A stretch of 64,000 nucleotides of DNA from Senegalimassilia sp003474385. Lineage in GTDB: Bacteria; Actinomycetota; Coriobacteriia; Coriobacteriales; Eggerthellaceae. Shown here piece after piece: positions 45,101 through 54,611 of this stretch; position 1 is the stretch's first letter; the number at the start of each line of letters is the position of its first letter. Under the pieces are notes generated by a model, which saw only the letters and a program-made list of their open reading frames with translations, was not told the DNA's origin and did no database searches. Position numbers and translations under genes: made by a program. The stretch spans positions 62,001 through 126,000 of the forward strand of contig NZ_QUCY01000001.1 of the NCBI RefSeq assembly GCF_003474385.1, written 5' to 3'.

Positions 45101-46288
45101 TTATTTGCGCAGCGCCTTCGTTGCGAAACCGGGGATCATGAACACCATCGAGATGGCGAAACCGACCATAAGAACGGTGCTCAAAGCCAAGGTGTTGGCG
45201 ATGGTGCTCATGGCGATGCTCACCACCGTGGAGCCCACATAGCCGGTGAAGTTGATGAGCGATACCACGCTGGCGCTGTCGGCGGGGTCGCTGTAGCTGA
45301 TGAGCATATGCATGCTGGCGGACAGGAGGATGCCGGTGGAAACGCTGAACACGCCGTCGGCGATCAGGAACGGCACCGTCATGCCCTTCGTGAGCGTAAC
45401 CCACAAGATCGCGTAGCTGACGCACAGCAGCGCCGTGCCGCCGTATACGGCGAATCGCGTGGTGGTGCGGGCGGACATGGGCCCGCCCAGCGCGCTCGGT
45501 GCCATGGCCAGCGCGAACATGAGCGCGGGAATCAGCGGGTCGGCGGATTGGAAATATGTCACTGCGGCAGGGGTTGACAGCGATTGGAAGAACACGCCGG
45601 TGCCCCATGCCGCGATATAGCATCCCGCGGCAAGCGGGAATACCGGGCGAAGGTTCTTCGGGATATGCACGAGCGGTTTGATGGCCTTGCGGATGGTGAT
45701 CCGTTGCGTGACCGTCTCCTGTGCAAGCGGAAGAAGGATGGCGTTGAGCATCATCAGCACGATGAGCACGGCGAACATGGGGATATAGTTGCGTGAGAAC
45801 GTGGCGTAGATGCCGATGCCCAAAGACCCGATCATCATGCCGATCAAACAGCCGGTGCTGGCGATGGTGGTGCCGAAGGTGCGATAGCGCTGCGAGGTGC
45901 AATCGAGCATGAAAGCCGAGGTCGCGCTCATGGTAAGGCCGCACGACACGCCTTGCACCATACGGGCGATCTGCAAGGCGGCTCCGTTTGGCAGCCAGAT
46001 ATACAGCGCGCAGGCTAGCGAGCCGAATAGCAGAGCGGCGGCCACGAGCAGCCTGCGACCGAGCGCATCGGAGAGCGAACCCCCTATGAACAGCGTGGTC
46101 AGAACGCCGGTGAGATAGGACACCATGGTCAGCGAGATGTCGGCATCGGTCAGCCCCAGGGCTATCTTGTACTCGGCGTACAACGGTACGGGCACCGCTA
46201 CCGCGGCGAAGGTCAGCAGCATGGCGCACGCCGCGATGATGGCGCTTCTCAGGTCGTTCGCATTCGATGCGTGGCAGACTTCGGTCAT
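45101..46288 (-). CDS. MFS transporter (first of a tandem pair)
   Basis: A 395-residue major facilitator with about 12 hydrophobic segments. The motif-A-like loop GGSLSDALGRR (about residues 69-79) lies between helices 2 and 3, and MVQGVSCGLTMSATSAF is shared with its neighbour. The substrate is unknown. GAGGAGGGG precedes ATG 46288. It is on the strand opposite to the pyr genes and lies between pyrC and carA. Confidence 0.8.
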   Translation of the reverse strand: MTEVCHASNANDLRSAIIAACAMLLTFAAVAVPVPLYAEYKIALGLTDADISLTMVSYLTGVLTTLFIGGSLSDALGRRLLVAAALLFGSLACALYIWLPNGAALQIARMVQGVSCGLTMSATSAFMLDCTSQRYRTFGTTIASTGCLIGMMIGSLGIGIYATFSRNYIPMFAVLIVLMMLNAILLPLAQETVTQRITIRKAIKPLVHIPKNLRPVFPLAAGCYIAAWGTGVFFQSLSTPAAVTYFQSADPLIPALMFALAMAPSALGGPMSARTTTRFAVYGGTALLCVSYAILWVTLTKGMTVPFLIADGVFSVSTGILLSASMHMLISYSDPADSASVVSLINFTGYVGSTVVSIAMSTIANTLALSTVLMVGFAISMVFMIPGFATKALRK

Positions 46289-46379
46289 GTCCCCTCCTCG
46301 TCATTGCAAGCTCGTCGCGTTGCATCGGGGTAGCGTCAAGGCGTTTGCGCCCCGGAAGCGACGGGTTGTTCGCTACCTG

Positions 46380-47576
46380 TTATCGTTGATGTTTGGCCAT
46401 CGATATGCATCCCGGCACGATTGAGATGGCGGCAAGAAGCGCGATGAAAGCGTATACCGTTGCCAGGTCGAATGTGGCGGTGAGACCCGTTTGGATGGTC
46501 GAGACCACGGTCGACCCTACGTAACCGGTCAAGTTGGCGAGCGTCACCACGCTGGCATTCTCCTGCGGCGTCGATGCGCTGATGAGCATATGCAGGCTCG
46601 AGGATAGGATCATGCCCGTAGTGACCGCGAACACCACCTCGAGCACCAGATAGGGGACCAAAAGCCCCAAAACCATGCATACCTCTAGAGCCACGATCGC
46701 GCCGAACATGATGATGTAGCCGACGATCATTGAGGATCGCGTGCCCATGCGTGCTGAAACAGGGCCTCCGAGCGCGCTCGGGGCCATGGCCAAGGCAAGC
46801 ACGAGGGACGGGATGAGCGGATCGGTTGCCCCGAAGTAGTCGACCGAGGCCGGCGTGGAAAGCGATTGGAAGAAGAAGCCGACCGACCAGGTGGAGATAT
46901 AGCCGCCGGCCACGATGGGAAGCAGCTTGCGAAGATGCGCCGGCACGTGCGTCATCGGTTTAACGGCCTTTTTCCAGGTGATGCGGTTGTGCACCGTTTC
47001 GGGCGTGAAGGGAAGGGCGAGCATCGTGGCAAGCATGATCACGGCCATCACAGCGAACACCTGCCAGTAGGCGGTGGAAACGGTGGCGAAAAACCCGATG
47101 CCCAGCGAACCCACGGTAAGCCCGATCAGGTACCCCGTGCTTGCGATGGTCATGCCGAACGTGCGATGGCGCTCCGAGGTGCAGTCGATCACGAACGCAG
47201 AGGTGGCGCTCATGGACAGCGCGCAGGAAACGCCCTGCACGAAGCGGGCGAATTGCAGCATGGGGCCGCTTGACAGGCCGATGAACAGCAGGCAGCCGGC
47301 AACGCCGCAGGCAAGCGCGGCGCCCACCGTGGGCCTGCGCCCGGATGCGTCCGACAGCGATCCGGCGAAGAACAGGACGGAAAGCACGCCGAACAGGTAC
47401 ATAACGATGGTCATGGAGACGTCGGAGGCGGAAAGACCCAGCTGTTGCTGCCACGTGGCGTAAAGCGGTATGGGCGCGGAGGCGGCCGCGAACACCGTCA
47501 CCAAAGCCACCGTTCCCACGATGGCGCCGCGCATCGCACCTGGAGGTTGGCTTGTCGCCTGTTCATCGATTCCCAT
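46380..47576 (-). CDS. MFS transporter (second of a tandem pair)
   Basis: A 398-residue paralogue of the preceding transporter. The two share many blocks, for example FQSLSTPA, ALAMAPSALGGP-SAR, SSSLHMLIS/SASMHMLIS and LTGYVGSTVVS/FTGYVGSTVVS, so they arose by tandem duplication. GGSLSDA-like loop reads AGSLSDASGRRP here. AAGGGGAAA precedes the ATG. It is transcribed away from carA, with which it shares a 367-base divergent promoter region, and is probably the first gene of the two-gene unit. Confidence 0.8.
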   Translation of the reverse strand: MGIDEQATSQPPGAMRGAIVGTVALVTVFAAASAPIPLYATWQQQLGLSASDVSMTIVMYLFGVLSVLFFAGSLSDASGRRPTVGAALACGVAGCLLFIGLSSGPMLQFARFVQGVSCALSMSATSAFVIDCTSERHRTFGMTIASTGYLIGLTVGSLGIGFFATVSTAYWQVFAVMAVIMLATMLALPFTPETVHNRITWKKAVKPMTHVPAHLRKLLPIVAGGYISTWSVGFFFQSLSTPASVDYFGATDPLIPSLVLALAMAPSALGGPVSARMGTRSSMIVGYIIMFGAIVALEVCMVLGLLVPYLVLEVVFAVTTGMILSSSLHMLISASTPQENASVVTLANLTGYVGSTVVSTIQTGLTATFDLATVYAFIALLAAISIVPGCISMAKHQR

Positions 47577-47943
47577 CGGTTTCCCCTTCCCGATTCCGGA
47601 ATAGTTCCCCGTATAGCAAACATCCTACTACGTATGGGAGGTTCCCCTCAATGGGAAAGCAGGCCGAAATCCGCGTCCCACCAGGGGTTTATGTGCGCCT
47701 GCACAAAATCGGCAGTCAATTCCAATGCATATTACGTTAACAACAGGTAATAAAACTGCATAACACAAAGTAAAACAGCTATTCAGTTGTATACTCCTCC
47801 AAGTCCTTTAAGGGCGGTACGGAGAGACCGAAAAGGAATATGGCAGGCCATGGCCGGCTTTGATTGCATGGTGTTCGGCCCACGACGTGGGGATTCGGCC
47901 TTGTGGAGCCGGTGCGCGCTTGCCATCACGAAAGGAGTTGCAT
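47577..47943. other. Divergent control region of the MFS pair and carA
   Basis: A 367-base region with no gene. It holds a possible carA -10 (TATACT 47790-47795), the second PyrR element, and AT-rich sequence (about 47725-47790) unlike its surroundings. On the MFS side I see no clear operator. Confidence 0.55.
47803..47838 (+). promoter_or_regulatory. PyrR-binding RNA element of carA
   Basis: TCCTTT (47804-47809) pairs with AAAGGA (47832-47837), and CGGT (47815-47818) with ACCG (47827-47830) around ACGGAGAG. It matches the pyrR leader element almost base for base in its core. No T-run terminator follows before carA, so control here may work on translation or on another fold. Confidence 0.8.
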
Positions 47944-49302
47944 GTGAGCGACATCACAGAACAGCTGCTTCGCGGGACCTCGAAGGGGGTTGGCGCGAAG
48001 GCTGCGTTGGCTTTAGAAGATGGCACGGTGTTCTTCGGCACCTCGTGCGGTGCCGCGGGGGAGGCTTTTGGCGAGATATGCTTCAACACCTCGCTTGAGG
48101 GGTATCTCGAGGTGATCAGCGACCCCAGCTATGCAGGCCAGATCATCACGCTGACGTATCCTCAGATCGGCAACTACGGCGTGAACCTCGAGGACGCGCA
48201 ATCGGGCAAGCCCGCACTGCGAGGGCTGGTGGTGCGCGATATGTGCGCAACGCCGAGCAATTGGCGCAGCGATATGGCGCTTGGCGAATACCTGCAACGC
48301 AACGGCGTGGTGGCCATCGAGGGCGTGGACACGCGCGCGCTCGTGCGCCACGTGCGCGATCATGGTGCCCAGCGCGCGATCATCTCCACCGTAGATGATG
48401 ATGCGGAAAGCCTGCTGGCGAAAGTGCGCGCGAGCGAGAGCATCGTGGGGCGAAACCTTGCTGCCACGGTGTCTTGCGAGCGTCCCTATGCGCATACCGC
48501 CCACGATATGCCGGATAGCGTGAGGTTCGCCTTGGCCGAGGTTCCTGATGCCCGTTTCAAGGTGATCGCCTACGATTGCGGCGTGAAGCGCTCCATCCTC
48601 GATGGGCTCGTGCGCGCCGGATGCTCGGTGACGTGCGTGCCGTGGGACACGCCTGCCGAGGACGTGCTCGCGCAGCATCCCGATGGCGTGTTCTTAAGCA
48701 ACGGACCCGGCGATCCAGATGCGGTCTCGGGCACGTATTCCCAGGTTGAGAAGCTGCTCGGTAACGTACCGATGTTCGGTATCTGCCTGGGTCATCAGAT
48801 GATGGGCAAAGCCGCCGGGGCCGATATCGAGAAGCTCAAGTTCGGCCACCGTGGCGGCAACCATCCCGTGATGAACCTTCTCACTCGCCGCGTGGAGATC
48901 ACGGCGCAAAACCACGGGTTCGGCGTGCTGTTCCCCAGCATGGGCGAGCTTGTGCCGGAGCTGTCGGGGGGGTATACCGAGCATCATGATGACCTGCGCT
49001 TTTGGGTACGCGCCGGCATCGCTCCCGTTGTGCGGAACGAGCGCTTCGGGCGCATTCGGCTGACCCACGTCAATCTCAACGACGGCACCGTGGAGGGCGT
49101 GGCGTTTCTGGACGTTCCCGCATTCTGCGTGCAGTACCATCCCGAGGCCGCGCCGGGCCCGACCGATGCGCACTATCTGTTCACGGCGTTCGCGCGCTTG
49201 ATGGAGGGACGCAAGGATTATCTGGACATCGACATCGCCGCCGATCGCTTGGCGGGATGGCGGTTCGGCGCCGAAGCAACGAAGGAGCTCGCGAATGCCT
49301 AA
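47944..49302 (+). CDS. carA: Carbamoyl-phosphate synthase small subunit
   Basis: The 452-residue glutaminase subunit supplies ammonia to CarB. The N-terminal domain has LEDGTVFFG and FNTSLEGY; the class I amidotransferase domain has the nucleophile C281 in GICLGHQ and H399/E401 in YHPEA. GTG 47944 follows AAAGGAG by 7 bases. It is a little longer than the usual 360-380 residues, partly from additional residues within the C-terminal half. carB overlaps its 3' end. Confidence 0.93.
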   Translation: MSDITEQLLRGTSKGVGAKAALALEDGTVFFGTSCGAAGEAFGEICFNTSLEGYLEVISDPSYAGQIITLTYPQIGNYGVNLEDAQSGKPALRGLVVRDMCATPSNWRSDMALGEYLQRNGVVAIEGVDTRALVRHVRDHGAQRAIISTVDDDAESLLAKVRASESIVGRNLAATVSCERPYAHTAHDMPDSVRFALAEVPDARFKVIAYDCGVKRSILDGLVRAGCSVTCVPWDTPAEDVLAQHPDGVFLSNGPGDPDAVSGTYSQVEKLLGNVPMFGICLGHQMMGKAAGADIEKLKFGHRGGNHPVMNLLTRRVEITAQNHGFGVLFPSMGELVPELSGGYTEHHDDLRFWVRAGIAPVVRNERFGRIRLTHVNLNDGTVEGVAFLDVPAFCVQYHPEAAPGPTDAHYLFTAFARLMEGRKDYLDIDIAADRLAGWRFGAEATKELANA

Positions 49303-52300
49303 ACGCAACGATATCGAAACCATCCTGGTCATCGGCTCGGGTCCCATCGTCATCGGTCAGGCGTGCGAATTCGATTACTCCGGCACGCAGGCGTGCAAGG
49401 TGCTCAAGGATGAGGGCTATCGCGTGGTGCTGGTCAATTCCAACCCGGCGACCATCATGACCGATCCCGCCATGGCCGACCGTACCTATGTCGAGCCCAT
49501 CACCGCCGAGTTCATCGAGCGGGTCATCGCTCGCGAGCATCCGGATGCGCTTCTGCCCACCTTGGGCGGGCAAACCGGTTTGAACGCCGCGGTTGAGCTG
49601 GCCGAATCCGGCATTCTTGAGAAATACGGCGTCGAGATGATCGGTTGCGACCTTGAAGCCATCAACCGCGGCGAGGACCGTAAGCTGTTCAACGAGTGCA
49701 TGGCGGAGCTTGGCATCGAAACAGCCCGCAGCGATTATGCGTATCGCGTCGAGGACGCTCTGGCCATCGTGGAAAAGCTCGGGTATCCGGTGGTTTTGCG
49801 CCCGAGCTTCACCATGGGCGGCGCCGGCGGCGGCATCGCGCACAACGAGGAGGAGCTGCGCCTGATCGTGTCGCAGGGCCTTGAGCTGTCGCCTGCCGGC
49901 GAGGTGCTCGTTGAAGAATCAATCGAAGGCTGGAAAGAATACGAGATGGAGGTCATGCGCGATAGGGCTGGAAACGGCATTATCGTCTGCTCCATCGAGA
50001 ACCTGGACGCCATGGGCGTGCACACGGGCGATTCCATCACCGTTGCCCCTGCTCAAACGCTCAGCGACGTGGAATACCAGCGCATGCGCGCGGCAAGCTT
50101 GGCCATTCTCGAGAAGGTGGGCGTCGAGACGGGCGGATCGAACGTGCAGTTCGCCGTGAACCCGGAAAACGGGCGCATGGTGGTCATCGAGATGAATCCC
50201 CGCGTATCCCGTTCTTCCGCGCTTGCATCGAAGGCGACCGGCTTCCCTATCGCCAAGGCCGCGGCGCGCCTTGCCGTCGGTTACACGCTCGATGAGATCG
50301 TCAACGATATCACGAAGGCCACGCCTGCATGCTTCGAGCCTTCCATCGACTACTGCGTGGTGAAGGTTCCTCGCTTCGCGTTCGAGAAGTTCCAGGGCGC
50401 CGACGACGTGCTGTCCACGCGTATGAAGGCCGTGGGCGAGGTCATGGCGATCGGGCGTACGTTTGAGGAGGCGCTGGGCAAGGCCATGCGCTCGCTGGAG
50501 AACGGGCGCGCCGGCTTGAACGCCGACGGCAAATGCAAGGAAATATTGGAGCAGGACGGCTTCGATGAGCTGGTCGGGCGCCCCACGCAAGACCGCATCT
50601 TATACATGGCAGAGGCGTTGCGCCGCGGGTGGGGCACGCAGCGCTTGCATGAGGCCACGGGCATCGACCCATGGTTCATCGACCGCATGCGCGATATCGT
50701 GACCGTCGAGGAGAACCTTCGCGGGATGTCGCTCGACCGCCTTGATGCGCAGGCCTTCCGGTTGCTCAAGCGCATGGGCCTGTCCGACGTGCAGATCGGG
50801 CATCTGACCGGGGCTGATGAGCTTGAGGTGCGTGCTCGCCGCAAGCAGCTCGGCATCGTGCCCGCGTTCAAGACGGTCGACACCTGCGCCGCTGAGTTCC
50901 CCGGCACCACGGCATACCACTACAAGACCTATGACGCCGACGAAAACGAGGCCATGCCCACGCCGGGCCGCAAGAGCGTCATGATCTTGGGCGCCGGGCC
51001 GAACCGTATCGGGCAGGGCATCGAGTTCGATTACTGCTGCGTGCATGCCAGCTATGCGCTTCGGGATGCCGGGTACGAGACGATCATGGTCAACTGCAAC
51101 CCCGAGACCGTGTCGACCGATTACGATACCTCCGACAAGCTGTACTTCGAGCCGCTTACGTTCGAGGACGTCATGGACATCGTCGACATCGAGCAGCCCG
51201 AGGGCGTCGTGGTCACGCTGGGTGGGCAAACCCCGCTGAAGCTGGCGGCGGCGCTGCAGGAAGCCGGCGTCAACATCATGGGCACGAAGCCCGAGGCGAT
51301 CGACCTTGCCGAGGATCGCGACCGGTTCCGCGCTGTATGCGATGAGCTTGCCATCGCATATCCGGCAGCTGGGCAGGCGACCACTATCGATCAGGCGCGA
51401 AAGGTGGCGGCCGACATCGGATTCCCGCTGCTCGTGCGACCGAGCTACGTGCTCGGCGGGCGCGGCATGGGCATCGTTTACAACGACGGCCAGTTGAAGC
51501 GCTATATGGTCGAGGCGGCCAAGATCACGCCGGATCATCCGGTGTATCTCGACCGGTTCCTTGAGGGAGCCGTGGAGCTGGACCTTGACGCCCTGTGCGA
51601 TGGCACCGAGACCTACGTCGGCGCGATCATGGAGCATATCGAGATGGCGGGCATTCATTCCGGCGACTCGGCGTGCTGCACGCCGCCGTTCTCGCTCTCG
51701 GACGCCATTCAGGCGCAGTTGCGTTCCATCGCGCGCCGCCTGGCGCTCCGTTTGGGCGTGGTGGGCCTGCTCAACATCCAGTTTGCCATCAAGGACCAGG
51801 TCATCTACATGATCGAGGCCAATCCGCGCGCCAGCCGCACCGTGCCGTTCGCCTCGAAGGCAACCGGGGTTCCCTTGGCCCAGGCCGCAGCCCGCATTAT
51901 GGCGGGGGAGAGCATCGCCGATCTGCACTTGCCCAGCGACGAGCGTCGCCTTGACCATTTCAGCGTCAAGGAGGCGGTCATGCCCTTCGGCCGGTTCCCG
52001 GGCGCGGATACCATCCTCGGACCTGAGATGAAGTCGACCGGCGAGGTCATGGGCATCGCGGAGAACTTCCCCTGCGCGTTTGACAAGACGCAGCTTGCCA
52101 TCAGCTACAAGCTCCCCGAAGGGGGGACGGTGTTCGTGAGCGTGTGCGATCGCGACAAGCGCGGCATCGTGCCTATCGCGCGCGATTTCGTGCGACTCGG
52201 TTTTCGCATCGTGGCCACCGCGGGTACGGCGCGCACGCTGCACGCAGCCGGTGTAGACTGTACACCGGTCAAGAAGATCAGCGAAGGGGCGCCCAACGTG

Positions 52301-52549
52301 CTCGACATGCTGATCGCCGGCGATATCGCGCTCATGATCAACACGCCGTTCGGACATGCCACCCGTGACGATGGCTACGAGCTGCGAACTGAGGCGGTCA
52401 AGCACGGCGTCACGCAGATCACCACGCTTGCGGGCGCCCAGGCCATGGCGGCGGGTTTGGAGGCCATGCGCGCCAACGGCCTGTTTGCGATCGCGCTGCA
52501 GGATCTTCCGCAGCATCCTTTGCCGCTAGAGGGAGGTCCGGCGCGGTAA
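49295..52549 (+). CDS. carB: Carbamoyl-phosphate synthase large subunit
   Basis: The 1084-residue synthetase contains two homologous halves. The first has ILVIGSGPIVIGQACEFDYS near its start and RPSFTMGGAGGG; the second has ILGAGPNRIGQGIEFDYC and RPSYVLGGRGMG, followed by the MGS-like allosteric domain at the C-terminus (GFRIVATAGTARTLHAAG). It makes carbamoyl phosphate for pyrimidines and arginine. It overlaps carA by 8 bases. Confidence 0.96.
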   Translation: MPKRNDIETILVIGSGPIVIGQACEFDYSGTQACKVLKDEGYRVVLVNSNPATIMTDPAMADRTYVEPITAEFIERVIAREHPDALLPTLGGQTGLNAAVELAESGILEKYGVEMIGCDLEAINRGEDRKLFNECMAELGIETARSDYAYRVEDALAIVEKLGYPVVLRPSFTMGGAGGGIAHNEEELRLIVSQGLELSPAGEVLVEESIEGWKEYEMEVMRDRAGNGIIVCSIENLDAMGVHTGDSITVAPAQTLSDVEYQRMRAASLAILEKVGVETGGSNVQFAVNPENGRMVVIEMNPRVSRSSALASKATGFPIAKAAARLAVGYTLDEIVNDITKATPACFEPSIDYCVVKVPRFAFEKFQGADDVLSTRMKAVGEVMAIGRTFEEALGKAMRSLENGRAGLNADGKCKEILEQDGFDELVGRPTQDRILYMAEALRRGWGTQRLHEATGIDPWFIDRMRDIVTVEENLRGMSLDRLDAQAFRLLKRMGLSDVQIGHLTGADELEVRARRKQLGIVPAFKTVDTCAAEFPGTTAYHYKTYDADENEAMPTPGRKSVMILGAGPNRIGQGIEFDYCCVHASYALRDAGYETIMVNCNPETVSTDYDTSDKLYFEPLTFEDVMDIVDIEQPEGVVVTLGGQTPLKLAAALQEAGVNIMGTKPEAIDLAEDRDRFRAVCDELAIAYPAAGQATTIDQARKVAADIGFPLLVRPSYVLGGRGMGIVYNDGQLKRYMVEAAKITPDHPVYLDRFLEGAVELDLDALCDGTETYVGAIMEHIEMAGIHSGDSACCTPPFSLSDAIQAQLRSIARRLALRLGVVGLLNIQFAIKDQVIYMIEANPRASRTVPFASKATGVPLAQAAARIMAGESIADLHLPSDERRLDHFSVKEAVMPFGRFPGADTILGPEMKSTGEVMGIAENFPCAFDKTQLAISYKLPEGGTVFVSVCDRDKRGIVPIARDFVRLGFRIVATAGTARTLHAAGVDCTPVKKISEGAPNVLDMLIAGDIALMINTPFGHATRDDGYELRTEAVKHGVTQITTLAGAQAMAAGLEAMRANGLFAIALQDLPQHPLPLEGGPAR

Positions 52550-52643
52550 GGCGCACGGATCCCGCCGTGCGATCCGGCGGGGAAGTGGTGTCGGGAGGCG
52601 GCCTCGCGCGGCGGCGCCCTGCATGCATTGCGGGGCGCCGCCG

Positions 52644-52722
52644 CTTTCACCGTCGTTTCGAGTCTGCAGCCTCTTGCTTTCACCGTCGTTTCGAGTCTGC
52701 AGCCTCTTGCTTTCGCGGTCGG
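52644..52722. repeat. 33-bp tandem direct repeat
   Basis: Two identical 33-base units (52644-52676 and 52677-52709), each beginning GCTTTCACCGTCG, with a partial third copy at 52710-52722 that has two changes. Unit length is a multiple of three but no gene covers it. Confidence 0.9.
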
Positions 52723-52791
52723 GCGCTTCGGGCCCGCTCGTGGTGCGTTTGCGTTTGACTTGTCGGCATGTGCCCCTGCCAGCTGCTGCAA

Positions 52792-52800
52792 TGGTACAAT
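52792..52800 (+). promoter_or_regulatory. Extended -10 promoter of pyrK-pyrD-pyrF
   Basis: TGGTACAAT fits an extended -10, 54 bases before the pyrK start. No good -35 is seen. A short hairpin (GGCCGC-ATC-GCGGCC, 52819-52833) lies in the leader. Confidence 0.5.
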
Positions 52801-52853
52801 CGCTCCCAACGTAGCAAGGGCCGCATCGCGGCCACCGTGACGGAAGGAGCCCT

Positions 52854-53660
52854 GTGGCGCTTGTGAACGAGCGGGTCCGCATTCTCGAGAACGAATGCGT
52901 CGGCCCGAATCTGTATCTCATGACGCTTTCCTCGCCGGCCATCGCGGCCGCGATCGAACCCGGTCAGTTCGTGCATATGAAGATCCCCGGAATGGAGGGC
53001 CACGTGCTGCGTCGCCCGTTCTCGGTGTATGCGGCCGATGCGGCCGGCGGCACGCTCGATGTCCTGTATCAAACGGTGGGCTTCGGCACGAACCATCTTG
53101 CCGCACTTGCCCCCGATGTGGCCAACGAAATCGAGTCCGCCGAGCTTATCGGGCCTGTTGGCCGTCGTTGGCAGGCGCCCGCCGGCACGCAGCGCGCGCT
53201 GCTCGTGGGCGGCGGCGTGGGTGCGGCCCCGCTGTTCATGCTGTGCCAAGAGCTCGTCGGTTCGGGCGTGCACGTGGACATGGTGCTCGGCGCGCAGACC
53301 GCTGATGCGCTCGTGTACCTGAAGCGCTACGAGCAGCTCCTGTCGCGCGACGTCCGCGTGGCGACCGACGATGGCACGCTCGGTCGCGAAGGCTTCTGCA
53401 CCTCTTTGGTTGAAGATGCCCTTGCCGCCGGCGTCGATGGCAAGCCGTATCAGTACGTGGCATGCTGCGGCCCCGAGCCCCTTATGAAGATCGTGGCAGG
53501 TCAGGCGGCCGATGCCGGCGTGCCGTGCCAGATCTCCCTGGAAAAGCGCATGGCCTGCGGCGTGGGCGCGTGCCTGTCGTGCGTGGTCGATACGGTCGAC
53601 GGCAAGAAGCGCTCGTGCGTCGACGGCCCGGTGTTCGATGCTGAAAAGGTGGTGTGGTAA
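52854..53660 (+). CDS. pyrK: Dihydroorotate dehydrogenase electron transfer subunit
   Basis: A 268-residue FAD and [2Fe-2S] protein that passes electrons from PyrD to NAD+. An FNR-like fold has RRPFSVY (FAD contact) and VGGGVGAAPLF (NAD contact). The cluster cysteines are C235, C240, C243 and C255 near the C-terminus. GTG 52854 follows GGAAGGAG. It marks the following pyrD as the 1B type. Confidence 0.94.
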   Translation: MALVNERVRILENECVGPNLYLMTLSSPAIAAAIEPGQFVHMKIPGMEGHVLRRPFSVYAADAAGGTLDVLYQTVGFGTNHLAALAPDVANEIESAELIGPVGRRWQAPAGTQRALLVGGGVGAAPLFMLCQELVGSGVHVDMVLGAQTADALVYLKRYEQLLSRDVRVATDDGTLGREGFCTSLVEDALAAGVDGKPYQYVACCGPEPLMKIVAGQAADAGVPCQISLEKRMACGVGACLSCVVDTVDGKKRSCVDGPVFDAEKVVW

Positions 53661-54611
53661 ATGACTGCAACCCCCATGCTTCCCGCAACCGCGGCTCCCA
53701 CCAACGTCAACATGGCCGTCAACCTTGGCGGGCTTTCCATGAAAAACCCTGTGACCACGGCATCCGGCACTTTCGCCGCGGGCCGCGAGTACTCCGACTT
53801 CGTAGATGTGTCAGCCCTGGGCGCCGTCACCACCAAGGGCGTCTCGCTCAATGGCTGGGAGGGCAATGCCTCCCCGCGCATCGCAGAGGTTCCTTCGGGT
53901 ATGCTCAACTCCATCGGCCTGCAAAACCCCGGCGTCGAGCATCTGAAGGCCTGCGAGCTGCCGTGGCTTGCCGAGGTCGGCGCAACTGCCATCGTCAACG
54001 TTTCCGGTCATAGCTTCGACGAGTACGTGCAGGTCATCGAGGCGCTTGAAGACGCACCCGTCGACGCGTACGAGGTCAACATCTCGTGCCCGAACGTCGA
54101 TGCCGGCGGCATGACCATCGGCACGCACGTGGAGTCCGTCGAGAAGGTGGTGGGCATGTGCCGCGAGGCCACTGCCCGCCCGCTCATCGTCAAGCTCACG
54201 CCCAACGTCACCGATATCGCCGAGATCGCCCGCGCCGCCGAGTCCGCCGGTGCGGACGCCATCTCGCTCATCAACACGCTCATGGGCATGGCCATCGACG
54301 CCGATCGCCGCTGCACGCTCACGTCGCGTCCCTTCGCCGGCTTCTCCGGTCCCGCCATCAAGCCCGTGGCCCTGCGCTGCGTGTGGCAGTGCCACAATGC
54401 AGTGAAGGTGCCGCTTTTGGGTATGGGCGGCATCTCCAACGGCACCGATGCCGTGGAGTTCATGCTCGCCGGCGCCACGGCAGTGGCGGTGGGCACCGCG
54501 AACTTCGTCAACCCCCAGGCAACCATCGACGTCATCGACGGCATCGCCGAGTATTGCGAGCGTCATGGCGTCAAAGACGTCAACGAACTGATTGGAGCGT
54601 TGCAATGCTAA
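53661..54611 (+). CDS. pyrD: Dihydroorotate dehydrogenase, class 1B catalytic subunit
   Basis: A 316-residue FMN barrel that oxidises dihydroorotate. KNPVTTASGTF, LQNPGVEHL, VNISCPNVDAGG and the GMGGISNGTDAVEFMLAGA phosphate site are typical, with the active cysteine expected in the SCPN loop. It starts directly after the pyrK stop and overlaps pyrF by 7 bases. Confidence 0.95.
   Translation: MTATPMLPATAAPTNVNMAVNLGGLSMKNPVTTASGTFAAGREYSDFVDVSALGAVTTKGVSLNGWEGNASPRIAEVPSGMLNSIGLQNPGVEHLKACELPWLAEVGATAIVNVSGHSFDEYVQVIEALEDAPVDAYEVNISCPNVDAGGMTIGTHVESVEKVVGMCREATARPLIVKLTPNVTDIAEIARAAESAGADAISLINTLMGMAIDADRRCTLTSRPFAGFSGPAIKPVALRCVWQCHNAVKVPLLGMGGISNGTDAVEFMLAGATAVAVGTANFVNPQATIDVIDGIAEYCERHGVKDVNELIGALQC

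Larger units (their letters stand above)
52550..52853. other. Spacer between carB and pyrK with a direct repeat
   Basis: A 304-base gap. It holds a GC-rich hairpin (GCGGCGCCC 52611-52619 / GGGCGCCGC 52634-52642, then CGCTTTC), a 33-bp direct repeat and an extended -10. No coding frame is supported. Confidence 0.6.

Noticed and set aside
45024..46325. 433-residue open frame overlapping the first MFS gene on the same strand
   Set aside because: The alternative frame (395 residues from 46288) has twelve hydrophobic segments and close similarity to its paralogue, so this one is the shadow.
52644..52722. CRISPR array
   Set aside because: The 33-base units are directly adjacent with no spacers between them.
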